Assembly (NCBI GenBank): GCA_017613995.1
Contig: JAGACT010000175.1
Span: 1-16,242, forward strand
Source: Eubacteriaceae bacterium
GTDB taxonomy: Bacteria > Bacillota > Clostridia > Eubacteriales > Anaerofustaceae
Length of the DNA stretch: 16,242 nt
Direction: 5' to 3'
The notes beneath the pieces were generated by a model, which ran no database searches, was not told where the DNA came from, and saw nothing but the letters and a program-made list of their open reading frames with translations. The translations under genes were made by a program, and so were the position numbers. Position 1 is the first letter of the stretch; each line of letters opens with the position of its first letter. Below are positions 1-7,427 of this stretch, piece by piece.

Positions 1-914
1 AGCAGGTCGCTTTCCATCAGGGGAAGCACCACCTGGGTCTCGGGATCGCCGAAGCGGCAGTTGTACTCTATCACCCTGGGACCTCTCTCGGTGAGCATCA
101 GTCCGAAATACAGGCAGCCCCTGAAGGTGCGGCCTTCGGCGTTCATGGCGTTCATGGTGGGGATGAATATCTTCTCCATGCATTCGTCCGCGATCTCCTT
201 CGTGTAGCAGGGATTAGGAGCGATGGTCCCCATTCCTCCTGTGTTGAGCCCCTCGTCATTGTCGAGGGCCCTCTTGTGGTCCATGGAGGATACCATTGGC
301 ACCACGACCTTGCCGTCCGTGAAGGACAGTACCGATACCTCGGGACCGGTCAGGAACTCCTCTATGACGATCTTCGAACCGGATTCGCCGAACTTGCCGT
401 CCTGCATCATGGAGATGACGGCCTGCCGGGCTTCCTGCCTGGTCTCGGCTATTATCACGCCCTTTCCGAGGGCAGGGCCGTCCGCTTTGACGACGATGGG
501 CTCCGGGAGCTCATCGATGTAGCGCAGTGCTTCGCCGCAGTCGGTGAAGGTCTCGTACTGTGCGGTGGGTATGCCGTACTTCTTCATGAGGTTCTTGGAG
601 AATATCTTGCTCCCCTCGATGATCGCGGCGTCCTTCACAGGGCCGAAGCAGGGGATGCCCTCCTCGTTCAGCGCGTCCACACAGCCGAGGATGAGGGGGT
701 CGTCCATGGAGACCACCGCATAATCCACCGCGTTCTCCTTAGCGAACTTCCTTATGCCCTCGATATCCGTGGCCTTGATCGGTACGCATTCGGCGTCCCG
801 GGCTATCCCGCCGTTGCCGGGAAGACAGTATATCTTCTCCGCCAAGGGATTCTGTCTGATCTTTTTGATTATCGCATGCTCTCTTCCGCCGGAGCCGACT
901 ACCATTATCTTCAT
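1..914 (-). CDS. purD: Phosphoribosylamine-glycine ligase (GAR synthetase), 3' end missing
   Basis: ATP-dependent ligase joining phosphoribosylamine and glycine to give GAR, the second step of purine synthesis. The ATG at 914 is preceded by a GGGAGG ribosome binding site. The first 304 residues are visible (usual family length about 420); the gene continues past the left edge. Seen: the N-terminal MKIMVVGSGGREHA motif of the family, an ATP-grasp segment with VVKADGPALGKGV, then NTGGMG, and the GARS signature RFGDPETQ near the edge. It is the last visible gene of the minus-strand purine operon, 34 bases after the AICAR transformylase stop. No frameshift is seen. The family call is secure; the C-terminus cannot be judged. 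Confidence 0.97.
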   Translation of the reverse strand, partial: MKIMVVGSGGREHAIIKKIRQNPLAEKIYCLPGNGGIARDAECVPIKATDIEGIRKFAKENAVDYAVVSMDDPLILGCVDALNEEGIPCFGPVKDAAIIEGSKIFSKNLMKKYGIPTAQYETFTDCGEALRYIDELPEPIVVKADGPALGKGVIIAETRQEARQAVISMMQDGKFGESGSKIVIEEFLTGPEVSVLSFTDGKVVVPMVSSMDHKRALDNDEGLNTGGMGTIAPNPCYTKEIADECMEKIFIPTMNAMNAEGRTFRGCLYFGLMLTERGPRVIEYNCRFGDPETQVVLPLMESDL

Positions 915-948
915 GCTGATACCTCCCTGGATATGTAAATGCTTTCGT

Positions 949-2133
949 TTAGTGATGGAACAGTCTCATTCCCGTGAAGACCATGGCGATGCCGCGTTCG
1001 TCGCATTCCCTGATGACGTCGTCGTCCCTGACGCTTCCGCCGGGCTGGGCGATGTAGGAAGCTCCGCTGGCAGCGGCCCTCTGGATGTTGTCGCTGAAGG
1101 GGAAGAACGCGTCGCTCCCCACGCTGACTCCCTTAATGGAGTCAAGATAATCTCTCTGCTGTTCCTTCGTAAAGGGCTCGGGCCTTTCGGAGAAGTACTT
1201 CTGCCAGATGCCGTCCGCGCAGACGTCGTCCTCGTTGTGGTTTATGTATCCGTCGATGACGTTGTCACGGTCCGGCCTTGTGAGGCCTTCTCTGAAGGGC
1301 AGGGAAAGCACCCGCTCGGACTGCCTGAGGAACCAGGTGTCGGCCTTGCCGCCCGCCAGACGGGTGCAGTGCACTCTCGACTGCTGTCCGGCGCCCACTC
1401 CCACCGCCTGTCCGTCAAAGGCGAAGCATACGGAGTTGGACTGGGTGTACTTGAGGGTGATAAGGGAGACGATCAGGTCCCTTACGGCCTCCTTCGGCAG
1501 GTCCTTTATCTTCGTGACCACGTTTCCCATCAGCTCCTCGCTGATGGGGAAATCGTTGCGTCCCTGTTCGAAGGTGATGCCGTACACGCTGCGCCTTTCC
1601 AGCACACTGGGCACGTATTCCTCGCTGATGGCTATGATGGGGTAATTCCCCTTCTTTTTCTGTCTGAGCAGCTCCAGAGCCTCGGGGGTGTATCCGGGAG
1701 CGATGACTCCGTCGGAAACTTCCCTTCTGATGAGCTTCGCGGTGGTAAGGTCGCATACGTCCGAAAGGGCTATCCAGTCACCGAAGGAACTCATGCGGTC
1801 GGTGCCCCTTGCCCTGGCGTAGGCACAGGCCAGAGGGGAATCGTCGAGACCCACGATGTCGTCGGTGAAGGTGGCGCGCTTGAGCTCGGGCGAAAGGACG
1901 ATGCCCGTCGCGGCGCCCGCGGGACTCACGTGCTTGAAGGATGCCGCGGAGGCAAGGCCCGTGGCCTTTTTCAGCTCCGTGACCAGCTGCCACGAGTTGA
2001 GGGCGTCAAGAAAGTTGATGTAGCCGGGTCTTCCCGAGAGAATCTCCACGGGAAGGTCGCTTCCGTCCTCCATGAAGATCCTGGAGGGTTTCTGATTGGG
2101 GTTGCAGCCGTATTTTAAAGTGAATTCCTGCAT
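949..2133 (-). CDS. AICAR transformylase, free-standing (PurH C-terminal domain only)
   Basis: Transfers the formyl group of 10-formyl-THF to AICAR (ZMP), giving FAICAR, the penultimate step of IMP synthesis. It has 394 residues and begins directly with the transformylase domain (KYGCNPNQKP near residue 8). There is no N-terminal MGS-like IMP cyclohydrolase domain as in classical PurH (about 510-530 aa). The catalytic Lys-His pair of the family is present at K67-H68 in SFKHVSPAG. The ATG at 2133 was chosen because GAGGTGAT lies just upstream and homology starts there; longer readings run into purO. It sits 5 bases after the purO stop, so the two halves of PurH are neighbouring separate genes. 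Its substrate ZMP is the metabolite sensed by the riboswitch at the head of this operon. Confidence 0.93.
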   Translation of the reverse strand: MQEFTLKYGCNPNQKPSRIFMEDGSDLPVEILSGRPGYINFLDALNSWQLVTELKKATGLASAASFKHVSPAGAATGIVLSPELKRATFTDDIVGLDDSPLACAYARARGTDRMSSFGDWIALSDVCDLTTAKLIRREVSDGVIAPGYTPEALELLRQKKKGNYPIIAISEEYVPSVLERRSVYGITFEQGRNDFPISEELMGNVVTKIKDLPKEAVRDLIVSLITLKYTQSNSVCFAFDGQAVGVGAGQQSRVHCTRLAGGKADTWFLRQSERVLSLPFREGLTRPDRDNVIDGYINHNEDDVCADGIWQKYFSERPEPFTKEQQRDYLDSIKGVSVGSDAFFPFSDNIQRAAASGASYIAQPGGSVRDDDVIRECDERGIAMVFTGMRLFHH

Positions 2134-2138
2134 TCTGA

Positions 2139-2858
2139 TCACCTCGTATTCTTGTTTATCAGTCTTCTGGTAAACGTCCCGTCCGTAAGGGACGTGTATC
2201 TCACGTAAAGGGAGATGCGGTTGGCCTCGTTGAGGCTGTTCCACACTTCGGAAGTGAATTCGTCGATCCCGGAGGGGATCATGACCCTCTCGGGCTCTCC
2301 CTGGAAGGTGGGCAGCGGTTCGCCGTTGTCCACGTATGTATGGATGAAATGTCCGAGCCCGGGCTTTGAGGGATAGGAGAAGGTGTATCTCGCACAGTCG
2401 CTTCCCTCTTCGTCGACGCTCTTGAGGATGCTCATCTCATAGCGGTAGCCCCCCCTCAGGTCGAGTATCCCGCTGATCCTGGGGGTGAAGTTGGGACCGT
2501 CGGGCTCGAAGGCCCTGGACTCAAGCGCTTCGGAGAAGGAGAGGCCCTTTTCCAGTCCGTCTTTTACGGTGTCGGTCTGATCGCCGTTGGTGACGATCAG
2601 TCTGCCGTCGTGCTCCAGCACTGCGTTGTAGATTATCAGGGAGGGATCCTTCAGTTTTTCGGGCTCGAAGGCTTCCGTGTATACTCTGCTGCCGTCCTCC
2701 GAGAAGATCCTGTTGCGGGAGTTCTCGCTGCGTCCCATTATGAAGTACGCGCATACGGCGCTGTTTCCGTCGGCGCTGGTGCCGATGATGATCCCCCTGC
2801 CCACGTACTCCGTGGGGGCGAGTATGGTCCTTATGTCGGGTGTTGAATAGATGTTCAC
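2139..2858 (-). CDS. purO: IMP cyclohydrolase, archaeal PurO type
   Basis: Predicted to close the ring of FAICAR to give IMP, the last step of the pathway. It is 239 residues and unlike the cyclohydrolase half of PurH. It matches the PurO family (IMP_cyclohyd) first known in archaea and also present in some Clostridia: GRGIIIGTSADGN near residues 20-32, GRSENSRNR just after, then NGDQTDT, FTPRISGI and GHFIHTYVDNGEPLP. The start is GTG at 2858, not an upstream ATG, because AAAGGAGG lies 8 bases before it and the GTGA overlaps the purN stop (translational coupling). The AICAR transformylase follows 5 bases downstream, which supports the function. Family assignment is from remembered family motifs, not a search. 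Confidence 0.88.
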   Translation of the reverse strand: MNIYSTPDIRTILAPTEYVGRGIIIGTSADGNSAVCAYFIMGRSENSRNRIFSEDGSRVYTEAFEPEKLKDPSLIIYNAVLEHDGRLIVTNGDQTDTVKDGLEKGLSFSEALESRAFEPDGPNFTPRISGILDLRGGYRYEMSILKSVDEEGSDCARYTFSYPSKPGLGHFIHTYVDNGEPLPTFQGEPERVMIPSGIDEFTSEVWNSLNEANRISLYVRYTSLTDGTFTRRLINKNTR

Positions 2859-3475
2859 TGTATCTCCTCCTTTAACATGTCGCTGCATACCTTCTCCACT
2901 GCCATGGGAAGGAGCTTCCATTCGGCCTGCTCCATGATGCGTCTCTGGAGGATCTCCGGGGTGTCCCCCTCTTCGACCTCCACTGCCTTCTGGAAGATTA
3001 TCTCTCCTCCGTCGGGTATCTCGTTCACGAAGTGCACGGTGGCCCCGCTCACCTTGACTCCCTTGGCCAGGGCCGCTTCATGGACCCTGAGGCCGTAAAA
3101 GCCCCTGCCGCAGAAGCTGGGTATGAGGGACGGATGTATGTTTATGATCCTTTTCGGGTAATCTGCCGTGAAATCCTCGGAAAGGATCGACAGGAATCCC
3201 GCCAGGACCATCAGGTCTATGCCGCATTCCTCGATGAGGCCGCGGATACGCTCCTCGAACTCCTTCTGGGATGCGCATTCTCTTCTGGCCACCACTTCCG
3301 CGCGGATGCCGTGATCCCGGGCCCGGCTCAGGGCATAGGCCCCCTTCTGGTCGCTGATCACCAGCACGACTTTCCCGCTTTTTATGTTCCCCTTTTCCTG
3401 CTCGTCCAGTATGGCCTGCAGGTTGGTGCCGCCGCCGGAAACCAGCACGGCGACGTTCATGGTCTGCTTCAGCAT
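2855..3475 (-). CDS. purN: Phosphoribosylglycinamide formyltransferase (GART, folate-dependent)
   Basis: Transfers formyl from 10-formyl-THF to GAR, the third step of purine synthesis. It is 206 residues, typical length. Seen: VAVLVSGGGTNLQ phosphate-binding N-terminus, NIHPSLIPSF with N112 and H114, and D155 in IPDGGEII. These correspond to the catalytic Asn, His and Asp of E. coli PurN (N106, H108, D144). The start is ATG at 3475, overlapping the purM stop by 7 bases (ATGCTGA) with AAAGG upstream; a second ATG at 3460 is possible but has a weaker ribosome site. Its stop overlaps the purO GTG. This is one of two formyl-THF consumers in the operon. Confidence 0.95.
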   Translation of the reverse strand: MLKQTMNVAVLVSGGGTNLQAILDEQEKGNIKSGKVVLVISDQKGAYALSRARDHGIRAEVVARRECASQKEFEERIRGLIEECGIDLMVLAGFLSILSEDFTADYPKRIINIHPSLIPSFCGRGFYGLRVHEAALAKGVKVSGATVHFVNEIPDGGEIIFQKAVEVEEGDTPEILQRRIMEQAEWKLLPMAVEKVCSDMLKEEIQ

Positions 3476-4506
3476 AATTCGAGCCTTTCCGCACCCTTGG
3501 CGACACGCCCGATCGCGTAGGCGTCCTCTCCGTCCTCCCTGAGGATCTGAAGGGCTCTGTCGGCATCGGCGGGAGAAGTGATCACCGTCATGCCCACGCC
3601 CATGTTGTAGGTGTTGAACATATCCCTTTCGGATATGCCGCCCCTCCTTTGAAGGATCTCGAAGACGGGAAGGATCTTCACCGCGCTTTTGTCTATAACC
3701 GCGCCGTATCCTTCCGGGATGCTCCTGGGAATGTTCTCGAAGAATCCTCCTCCCGTGATGTGGGAGATGCCCTTCACGGGCACTTGGGAGATCAGGCTGA
3801 GTATGCTCTTCACGTAGATCCTGGTGGGGGTTATGAGCACCTCCGCGGGAAGGCGTCCCGAGAAGTCCGGGTCGGGACTCATCAGAGCCTTTTCGTCGTA
3901 GAGCTTTCTCACCAGGGAGAAGCCGTTGGAATGGACTCCGCTGGAGGCCAGGGCGATTATCACGTCGCCGTCCGACACTCCCGCAGGATCGATGAGCTTC
4001 TCCCTGTCACCCATGCCCACGCAGAAGCCCGCCAGGTCATATTCGTCCTGGGGATAGAACCCGGGCATCTCGGCGGTCTCTCCGCCGATCAGGGCGGCTC
4101 CTGCCTGGACGCATCCGTCGGAGATGCCTTTGACTATCTGCTCGGCCCTCTCCGCGGAGAGTTTTCCGCAGGCGATGTAATCCAGGAAGAACAGGGGGGA
4201 CGCTCCGCAGCACACTATGTCGTTGGCGCACATCGCCACACAGTCGATTCCCACTGTGTCGTGTCTGTCCAGAAGGAATGCCAGCTTCAGCTTCGTGCCG
4301 ACTCCGTCGGTGCCCGAAACCAGCACCGGTTCCTTCATGCCCTTCATGTCCGGGGCGAACAGGCCTCCGAACCCTCCTATGGGGGAGAGCACTCCGGGGG
4401 TCTGGGTCCTCTTTATGTGTTTTTTCATCAGTTCCACGGCTCTGTAGCCTTCGGTGATGTCGACTCCGGAGGCGCGGTACGCCTCGGATTCAGATTTGTA
4501 TGCCAT
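3469..4506 (-). CDS. purM: Phosphoribosylformylglycinamidine cyclo-ligase (AIR synthetase)
   Basis: ATP-dependent ring closure of FGAM to AIR. It is 345 residues, the usual length. Motifs seen in order: SGVDITEGYRAVELMK at the N-terminus, GGFGGLF, VSGTDGVGTKLKLA (the nucleotide/phosphate loop of the PurM fold), MCANDIVCCGASPLFFLDY, IGGETAEMPGFY, and SSGVHSNGFSLVRKL. The ATG at 4506 follows AAAGGAG, which overlaps the purF stop (gap of 3 bases). It overlaps purN by 7 bases, so purF, purM and purN are probably translationally coupled. No missing motif. Confidence 0.97.
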   Translation of the reverse strand: MAYKSESEAYRASGVDITEGYRAVELMKKHIKRTQTPGVLSPIGGFGGLFAPDMKGMKEPVLVSGTDGVGTKLKLAFLLDRHDTVGIDCVAMCANDIVCCGASPLFFLDYIACGKLSAERAEQIVKGISDGCVQAGAALIGGETAEMPGFYPQDEYDLAGFCVGMGDREKLIDPAGVSDGDVIIALASSGVHSNGFSLVRKLYDEKALMSPDPDFSGRLPAEVLITPTRIYVKSILSLISQVPVKGISHITGGGFFENIPRSIPEGYGAVIDKSAVKILPVFEILQRRGGISERDMFNTYNMGVGMTVITSPADADRALQILREDGEDAYAIGRVAKGAERLELC

Positions 4507-4509
4507 GCT

Positions 4510-5934
4510 TTACTCCTTTCCGTCCCAGCAGTAAGTGCACAGTTCGCACTTTTCCATACCGATGGCCCTGACTATCCCGTCCACCGACTGGAAATCCAGC
4601 GAATCGAAGCCCAGCTCATCCGAGATGGCCTTCCTGAGTCTGCGGCCCCTTTCCGTGGCGCCGTCGCTGTATTCGTCGAGATGGGAAAGGCCCTCCTCGC
4701 CCTCCAGGGAAAGGATCACCCTTCTGGCGATCAGTTCCTTCTCATCCGTCTGGCGTGAGAAGTTCAGATATTTGCAGGAACACATGATGGGGGGAGACGC
4801 GGAACGCATATGTACCTGCCGGGCTCCGTTCTCATACAGGAACTCGACGGTCTCCCTCATCTGGGTGCCCCTTACGATGGAATCGTCAACGAACATCAGT
4901 TTTTTGCCCTCGATAAGTTCCTTTATCGGGAGCTGCTTCATCCTCGCGACCCTGTTGCGGTCCGTCTGGTTGTCGGGCATGAAGCTTCTTGCCCATGTGG
5001 GTGTGTACTTGATGAATGCCCTGGCGAAGGGTATCCCCGCCGCCGCGGCGTAGCCGATGGCGTGGGGCGTTCCGGAATCAGGCACGCCTCCGATGTAGTC
5101 TATATCGGGAAGGGCGCCCGCCTTCATCTCGTTCTCGGCCATTATCCTGCCGTTGGCATAGCGCATCATCTCCACGTTTATCCCCTCGTAGGTGCTGGTG
5201 GGATAGCCGTAGTAGCTGAAGAGGAAGGCGCAGAGCTTTTTCTCGCTCCTGGCCTCTGACAGGATGTTGATCCTGTCGGGGTACACTTCCGCGATCTCCC
5301 CGGGGCCAAGCTCGTACTCGTCACAGAAGCCCAGCTTCTGGTAGGCGAAGGCCTCGAAGGATACCGCCTTCGCTCCGTCGGCCGATCCAATGTGCACCGG
5401 AAGCCTGCCGTCGCGGTCCCTGGCGGCGATGATGCTGCCTCCCTCCCGGAGTATCACGACGCACGCAGTGCCGTCTATGACTTCCTGGGCGAAGGCGATG
5501 CCTTCGGTGAAGGAATCCTTCAGGCTTATGAGGGACGCGAGAAGCTCGGTGGAATTGATCTTTCCTCCTCCCATGGGGTCAAGATGTCCCCGGTCGGGAA
5601 GTATGTATCTGTCCACCAGTTCGTCCGCGTTGTTGATGATGCCCGTAAAGCCCACGGCGAAGCAGCCCAGCCTCGAACGGATCAGCAGGGGCTGGGGATC
5701 CGAGTCGCTGATGATGCCCATGGCGGAGGTGCCGCTCATAGTGCTCAGCAGTTCGGCGAACTTCGTCCTGAAGGGGGCGTTTTTTATTGAATGGATCTCT
5801 CTCTGGAGACCGTCTCTGGCATTCCAGGCAGCCATTCCCGCGTTGGATGTCCCCAGGTGGGAATGGTAGTCAGTGCCGAAGAACACGTCCGAAAGGCAGT
5901 CTCTTACGGAGGTTACCGCGAAATATCCTCCCAT
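4510..5934 (-). CDS. purF: Amidophosphoribosyltransferase, variant lacking the N-terminal catalytic cysteine
   Basis: Makes phosphoribosylamine from PRPP, the first committed step of purine synthesis. It is 474 residues. The phosphoribosyltransferase half is intact, with the PRPP loop MFVDDSIVRGTQ (about 347-358). The four iron-sulfur ligands known from the B. subtilis enzyme appear conserved: C235 (KKLCAF), one of C385/C387, and C463/C466 in CELCTYC (C469 is extra). The N-terminal Ntn-hydrolase domain is present, but the protein begins MGGYF instead of the usual MCG, so the nucleophile of the glutaminase is Gly. A hidden propeptide is impossible: the purC TAG lies in frame four codons upstream. 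The start is supported by AGGAG overlapping that TAG. I recall MGG-type PurF from Clostridia and Bacteroidetes, so it looks like an established subfamily rather than a decayed gene. Confidence 0.95.
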   Translation of the reverse strand: MGGYFAVTSVRDCLSDVFFGTDYHSHLGTSNAGMAAWNARDGLQREIHSIKNAPFRTKFAELLSTMSGTSAMGIISDSDPQPLLIRSRLGCFAVGFTGIINNADELVDRYILPDRGHLDPMGGGKINSTELLASLISLKDSFTEGIAFAQEVIDGTACVVILREGGSIIAARDRDGRLPVHIGSADGAKAVSFEAFAYQKLGFCDEYELGPGEIAEVYPDRINILSEARSEKKLCAFLFSYYGYPTSTYEGINVEMMRYANGRIMAENEMKAGALPDIDYIGGVPDSGTPHAIGYAAAAGIPFARAFIKYTPTWARSFMPDNQTDRNRVARMKQLPIKELIEGKKLMFVDDSIVRGTQMRETVEFLYENGARQVHMRSASPPIMCSCKYLNFSRQTDEKELIARRVILSLEGEEGLSHLDEYSDGATERGRRLRKAISDELGFDSLDFQSVDGIVRAIGMEKCELCTYCWDGKE

Positions 5935-5943
5935 CTGATGCTC

Positions 5944-6624
5944 CTATGCGAAGAATATGTCGGAAAGCTCCATGGGTCCGATGTAGGAACCGTCCTTGTA
6001 GACCCTCATGTTTCCGGATGCGATCTCGTCGATGAGCATGACATCCCCGTTCCTGTCGTAGCCGAATTCGAACTTGATGTCGTAAAGGTCGAGGCCCCTC
6101 TTTTCGAGATCGTCCGAGATGACCTTCGTGATCTTCTGGGTCATCTCCTTGATGTCCTCATACTGCTTGTCGTTCATGATGCCGAGAACGATAAGGCCGT
6201 CCTTGGTTACCAGGGGGTCGCCCTTCTCGTCGTTCTTGAAGGTGGTCTCCACATAGTAGGGAAGTTCGGCCGCCTCCTCCACGTACTCGCCGTAACGGCG
6301 CAGGAAGCTTCCCACGGCCCTCTTTCTGCAGATCACCTCGAGTCCGTTTCCGAACACCTTGGCGGGGCGCACGGTCATGGTGGTCTCATTGAGATCCGCC
6401 GCCACGTAGTGGGTGCGCACGCCCAGTTTCTCCAGGATCTCGAAATAGTAGATGCTCATCTTGAGGTTGTTGAGGCCGACTCCCTCTATAGTAAGTCCGA
6501 TGGAATTCTCTCCCGGATCGAACACTCCGTCCTTTCCCGTACAGTCATCCTTGAATTTCAGCAGATAATTGCCGTCCTCCAGTGCGTAAACGTTCTTCGT
6601 CTTTCCGGTGTAAACCAGTTCCAT
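5944..6624 (-). CDS. purC: SAICAR synthetase
   Basis: ATP-dependent joining of CAIR and aspartate to give SAICAR. It is 226 residues, slightly shorter than the common 235-240. Seen: YTGKTKNVY near residue 5 (glycine/lysine loop for ATP), ICRKRAVGSFLRRYG (substrate-binding basic stretch), and the C-terminal LIDEIASGNMRVYKDG. The last motif takes the place of the more common DE-V-TPDSSR and marks a recognised variant rather than damage, in my view. The ATG at 6624 has AAAAGGAG upstream. A 57-base A-rich spacer (6625-6681) separates it from purE; purF follows 9 bases after its stop. Confidence 0.94.
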   Translation of the reverse strand: MELVYTGKTKNVYALEDGNYLLKFKDDCTGKDGVFDPGENSIGLTIEGVGLNNLKMSIYYFEILEKLGVRTHYVAADLNETTMTVRPAKVFGNGLEVICRKRAVGSFLRRYGEYVEEAAELPYYVETTFKNDEKGDPLVTKDGLIVLGIMNDKQYEDIKEMTQKITKVISDDLEKRGLDLYDIKFEFGYDRNGDVMLIDEIASGNMRVYKDGSYIGPMELSDIFFA

Positions 6625-6681
6625 TCTTCTTTTTCTCCTTTTGCTTTTGTTTTGTATTTATGTTGTTTTCAAGAATGTTTT

Positions 6682-7170
6682 TCAGAGTCTGCTCATTATG
6701 GCGCGGTCCTTTTCCAGCACCGCCTCCGCTGCAGCCCTTCTCTTTTCCAGCAGCTTCTCCCTGAGACCCTCGTCCTCGACGGCCAGTATCTCGGCGCACA
6801 GCAGGGCCGCGTTGGCCGCTCCGTTTATGCCCACAGTGGCTACGGGGATGCCCGAGGGCATCTGCACCGTGGACAGCAGGGCGTCAAGCCCGTCCAGGGT
6901 ATCGTTCTTCACCGGTATGCCCACCACGGGCAGCACCGTGTTGGCCGCCAGGGCTCCGGCGAGATGCGCCGCCATGCCGGCGGCGGCGATTATCGCTCCG
7001 AAACCGTTCTGCACGGCCCCGGCCGCGAAGGCCCTGGCCTCTTCGGGGGTCCTGTGGGCCGAATAGACATGCAGTTCAAAAGGTATTCCCAGCTCGGTCA
7101 GGGTGTCGCACGCCTTTTTCACAACGGGAAGATCGCTGTCGCTCCCCATCACTATTCCTACTTTTTTCAT
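6682..7170 (-). CDS. purE: N5-carboxyaminoimidazole ribonucleotide mutase (PurE, class I)
   Basis: Moves the carboxyl group to make CAIR from N5-CAIR. It is 162 residues, a normal class I length. Seen: IVMGSDSDLPVV (residues 6-17, phosphate loop), YSAHRTPEEA (36-45) with the active-site His, AGMAAHLAG (64-72) and VVGIPVKN. No purK is visible next to it; in this operon it comes first, directly after the riboswitch-controlled terminator. The ATG at 7170 follows AAAGGA. Class I assignment rests on SAHRTP and AAHLAG; whether N5-CAIR or AIR plus CO2 is the true substrate depends on whether purK exists elsewhere. Confidence 0.95.
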   Translation of the reverse strand: MKKVGIVMGSDSDLPVVKKACDTLTELGIPFELHVYSAHRTPEEARAFAAGAVQNGFGAIIAAAGMAAHLAGALAANTVLPVVGIPVKNDTLDGLDALLSTVQMPSGIPVATVGINGAANAALLCAEILAVEDEGLREKLLEKRRAAAEAVLEKDRAIMSRL

Positions 7171-7197
7171 GTGTGGTCCTTTCTGCTGAAATCAAAA

Positions 7198-7231
7198 GGG
7201 CGCACTTGTATCTTGTTTTACAGGTGCGCCC
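7198..7231 (-). terminator. Riboswitch-controlled intrinsic terminator before purE
   Basis: On the minus strand GGGCGCAC (7231-7224) pairs with GTGCGCCC (7205-7198) in a perfect 8-bp GC-rich stem, followed by TTTTGATTT. The first GGGC (7231-7228) is also the 3' end of the ZTP aptamer signature, so aptamer and terminator exclude each other. Ligand binding should favour read-through into purE. Confidence 0.85.
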
Positions 7232-7305
7232 AGACGGTCGGCGTTTTCAGGACGATGCGGTTCCTTGGTGGTGCTCCACCCGATCCCGTCAGTGACCGCT
7301 CATCC
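7228..7305 (-). promoter_or_regulatory. ZTP (pfl) riboswitch controlling the purine operon
   Basis: The minus strand shows the ZTP aptamer layout. P1 pairs GGATGAGCGGT (7305-7295) with ACCGCATCGTCC (7261-7250), 11 bp with one bulged A. Inside lies CACTGACGGG, then hairpin GGTGG-AGCA-CCACC (7280-7267) and AAGGAACCGC. A short linker leads to the hallmark GCCGACCGTCTGGGC (7242-7228). These motifs match the pfl consensus as I remember it. ZTP/ZMP accumulates when 10-formyl-THF runs short, and the class controls purine and one-carbon genes, here purE onward. An ON switch by transcription attenuation is inferred from the overlapping terminator. Confidence 0.9.
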
Positions 7306-7321
7306 TTCTGATTACATTAAA

Positions 7322-7351
7322 AGAATACCATTTTTATCCCTCTGGTGTCAA
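7322..7351 (-). promoter_or_regulatory. Sigma-A-type promoter of the purine operon
   Basis: On the minus strand a perfect -35 TTGACA (7351-7346) is separated by 18 bases from -10 TATTCT (7327-7322). Transcription would start near 7315, about 10 bases before the ZTP aptamer P1 stem, which fits well. It lies directly after the terminator of the RACo-like gene. Confidence 0.75.
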
Positions 7352-7382
7352 TAAAACAGGTCCGTCCCGGGCACTAAATAGC

Positions 7383-7412
7383 ATTAAAACGGCAGAGCGT
7401 ATCCGCTCTGCC
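7383..7412 (-). terminator. Intrinsic terminator of the RACo-like gene
   Basis: On the minus strand a perfect 9-bp stem GGCAGAGCG-GATA-CGCTCTGCC (7412-7391) is followed by GTTTTAATGC. It sits 16 bases after the stop of the RACo-like gene and isolates that gene from the purine operon promoter just downstream. Confidence 0.85.
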
Positions 7413-7427
7413 ATCGTATGCCGTCGA

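Noticed and set aside
5932..5946. PurF cysteine lost by frameshift or wrong start
   Set aside because: Gly2 is in the correct frame with the rest of the domain, and an in-frame TAG lies four codons upstream, so no alternative start can add a cysteine.
5791..7311. Long plus-strand open frames opposite the purine genes (also 276-938, 754-2118, 3649-4758, 8355-9218)
   Set aside because: They lie antisense to clearly recognisable pur and RACo genes, have no family-like motifs, and follow from the GC-rich codon use of the true strand. No ribosome sites support them.
7228..7312. Guanine/purine or PRPP riboswitch before purE
   Set aside because: These are common before pur operons, but the purine-switch TATA...GGGTYT core and ykkC features are absent, while the ZTP signature CCGACCGTCTGGGC and the P1/P2 layout are present.
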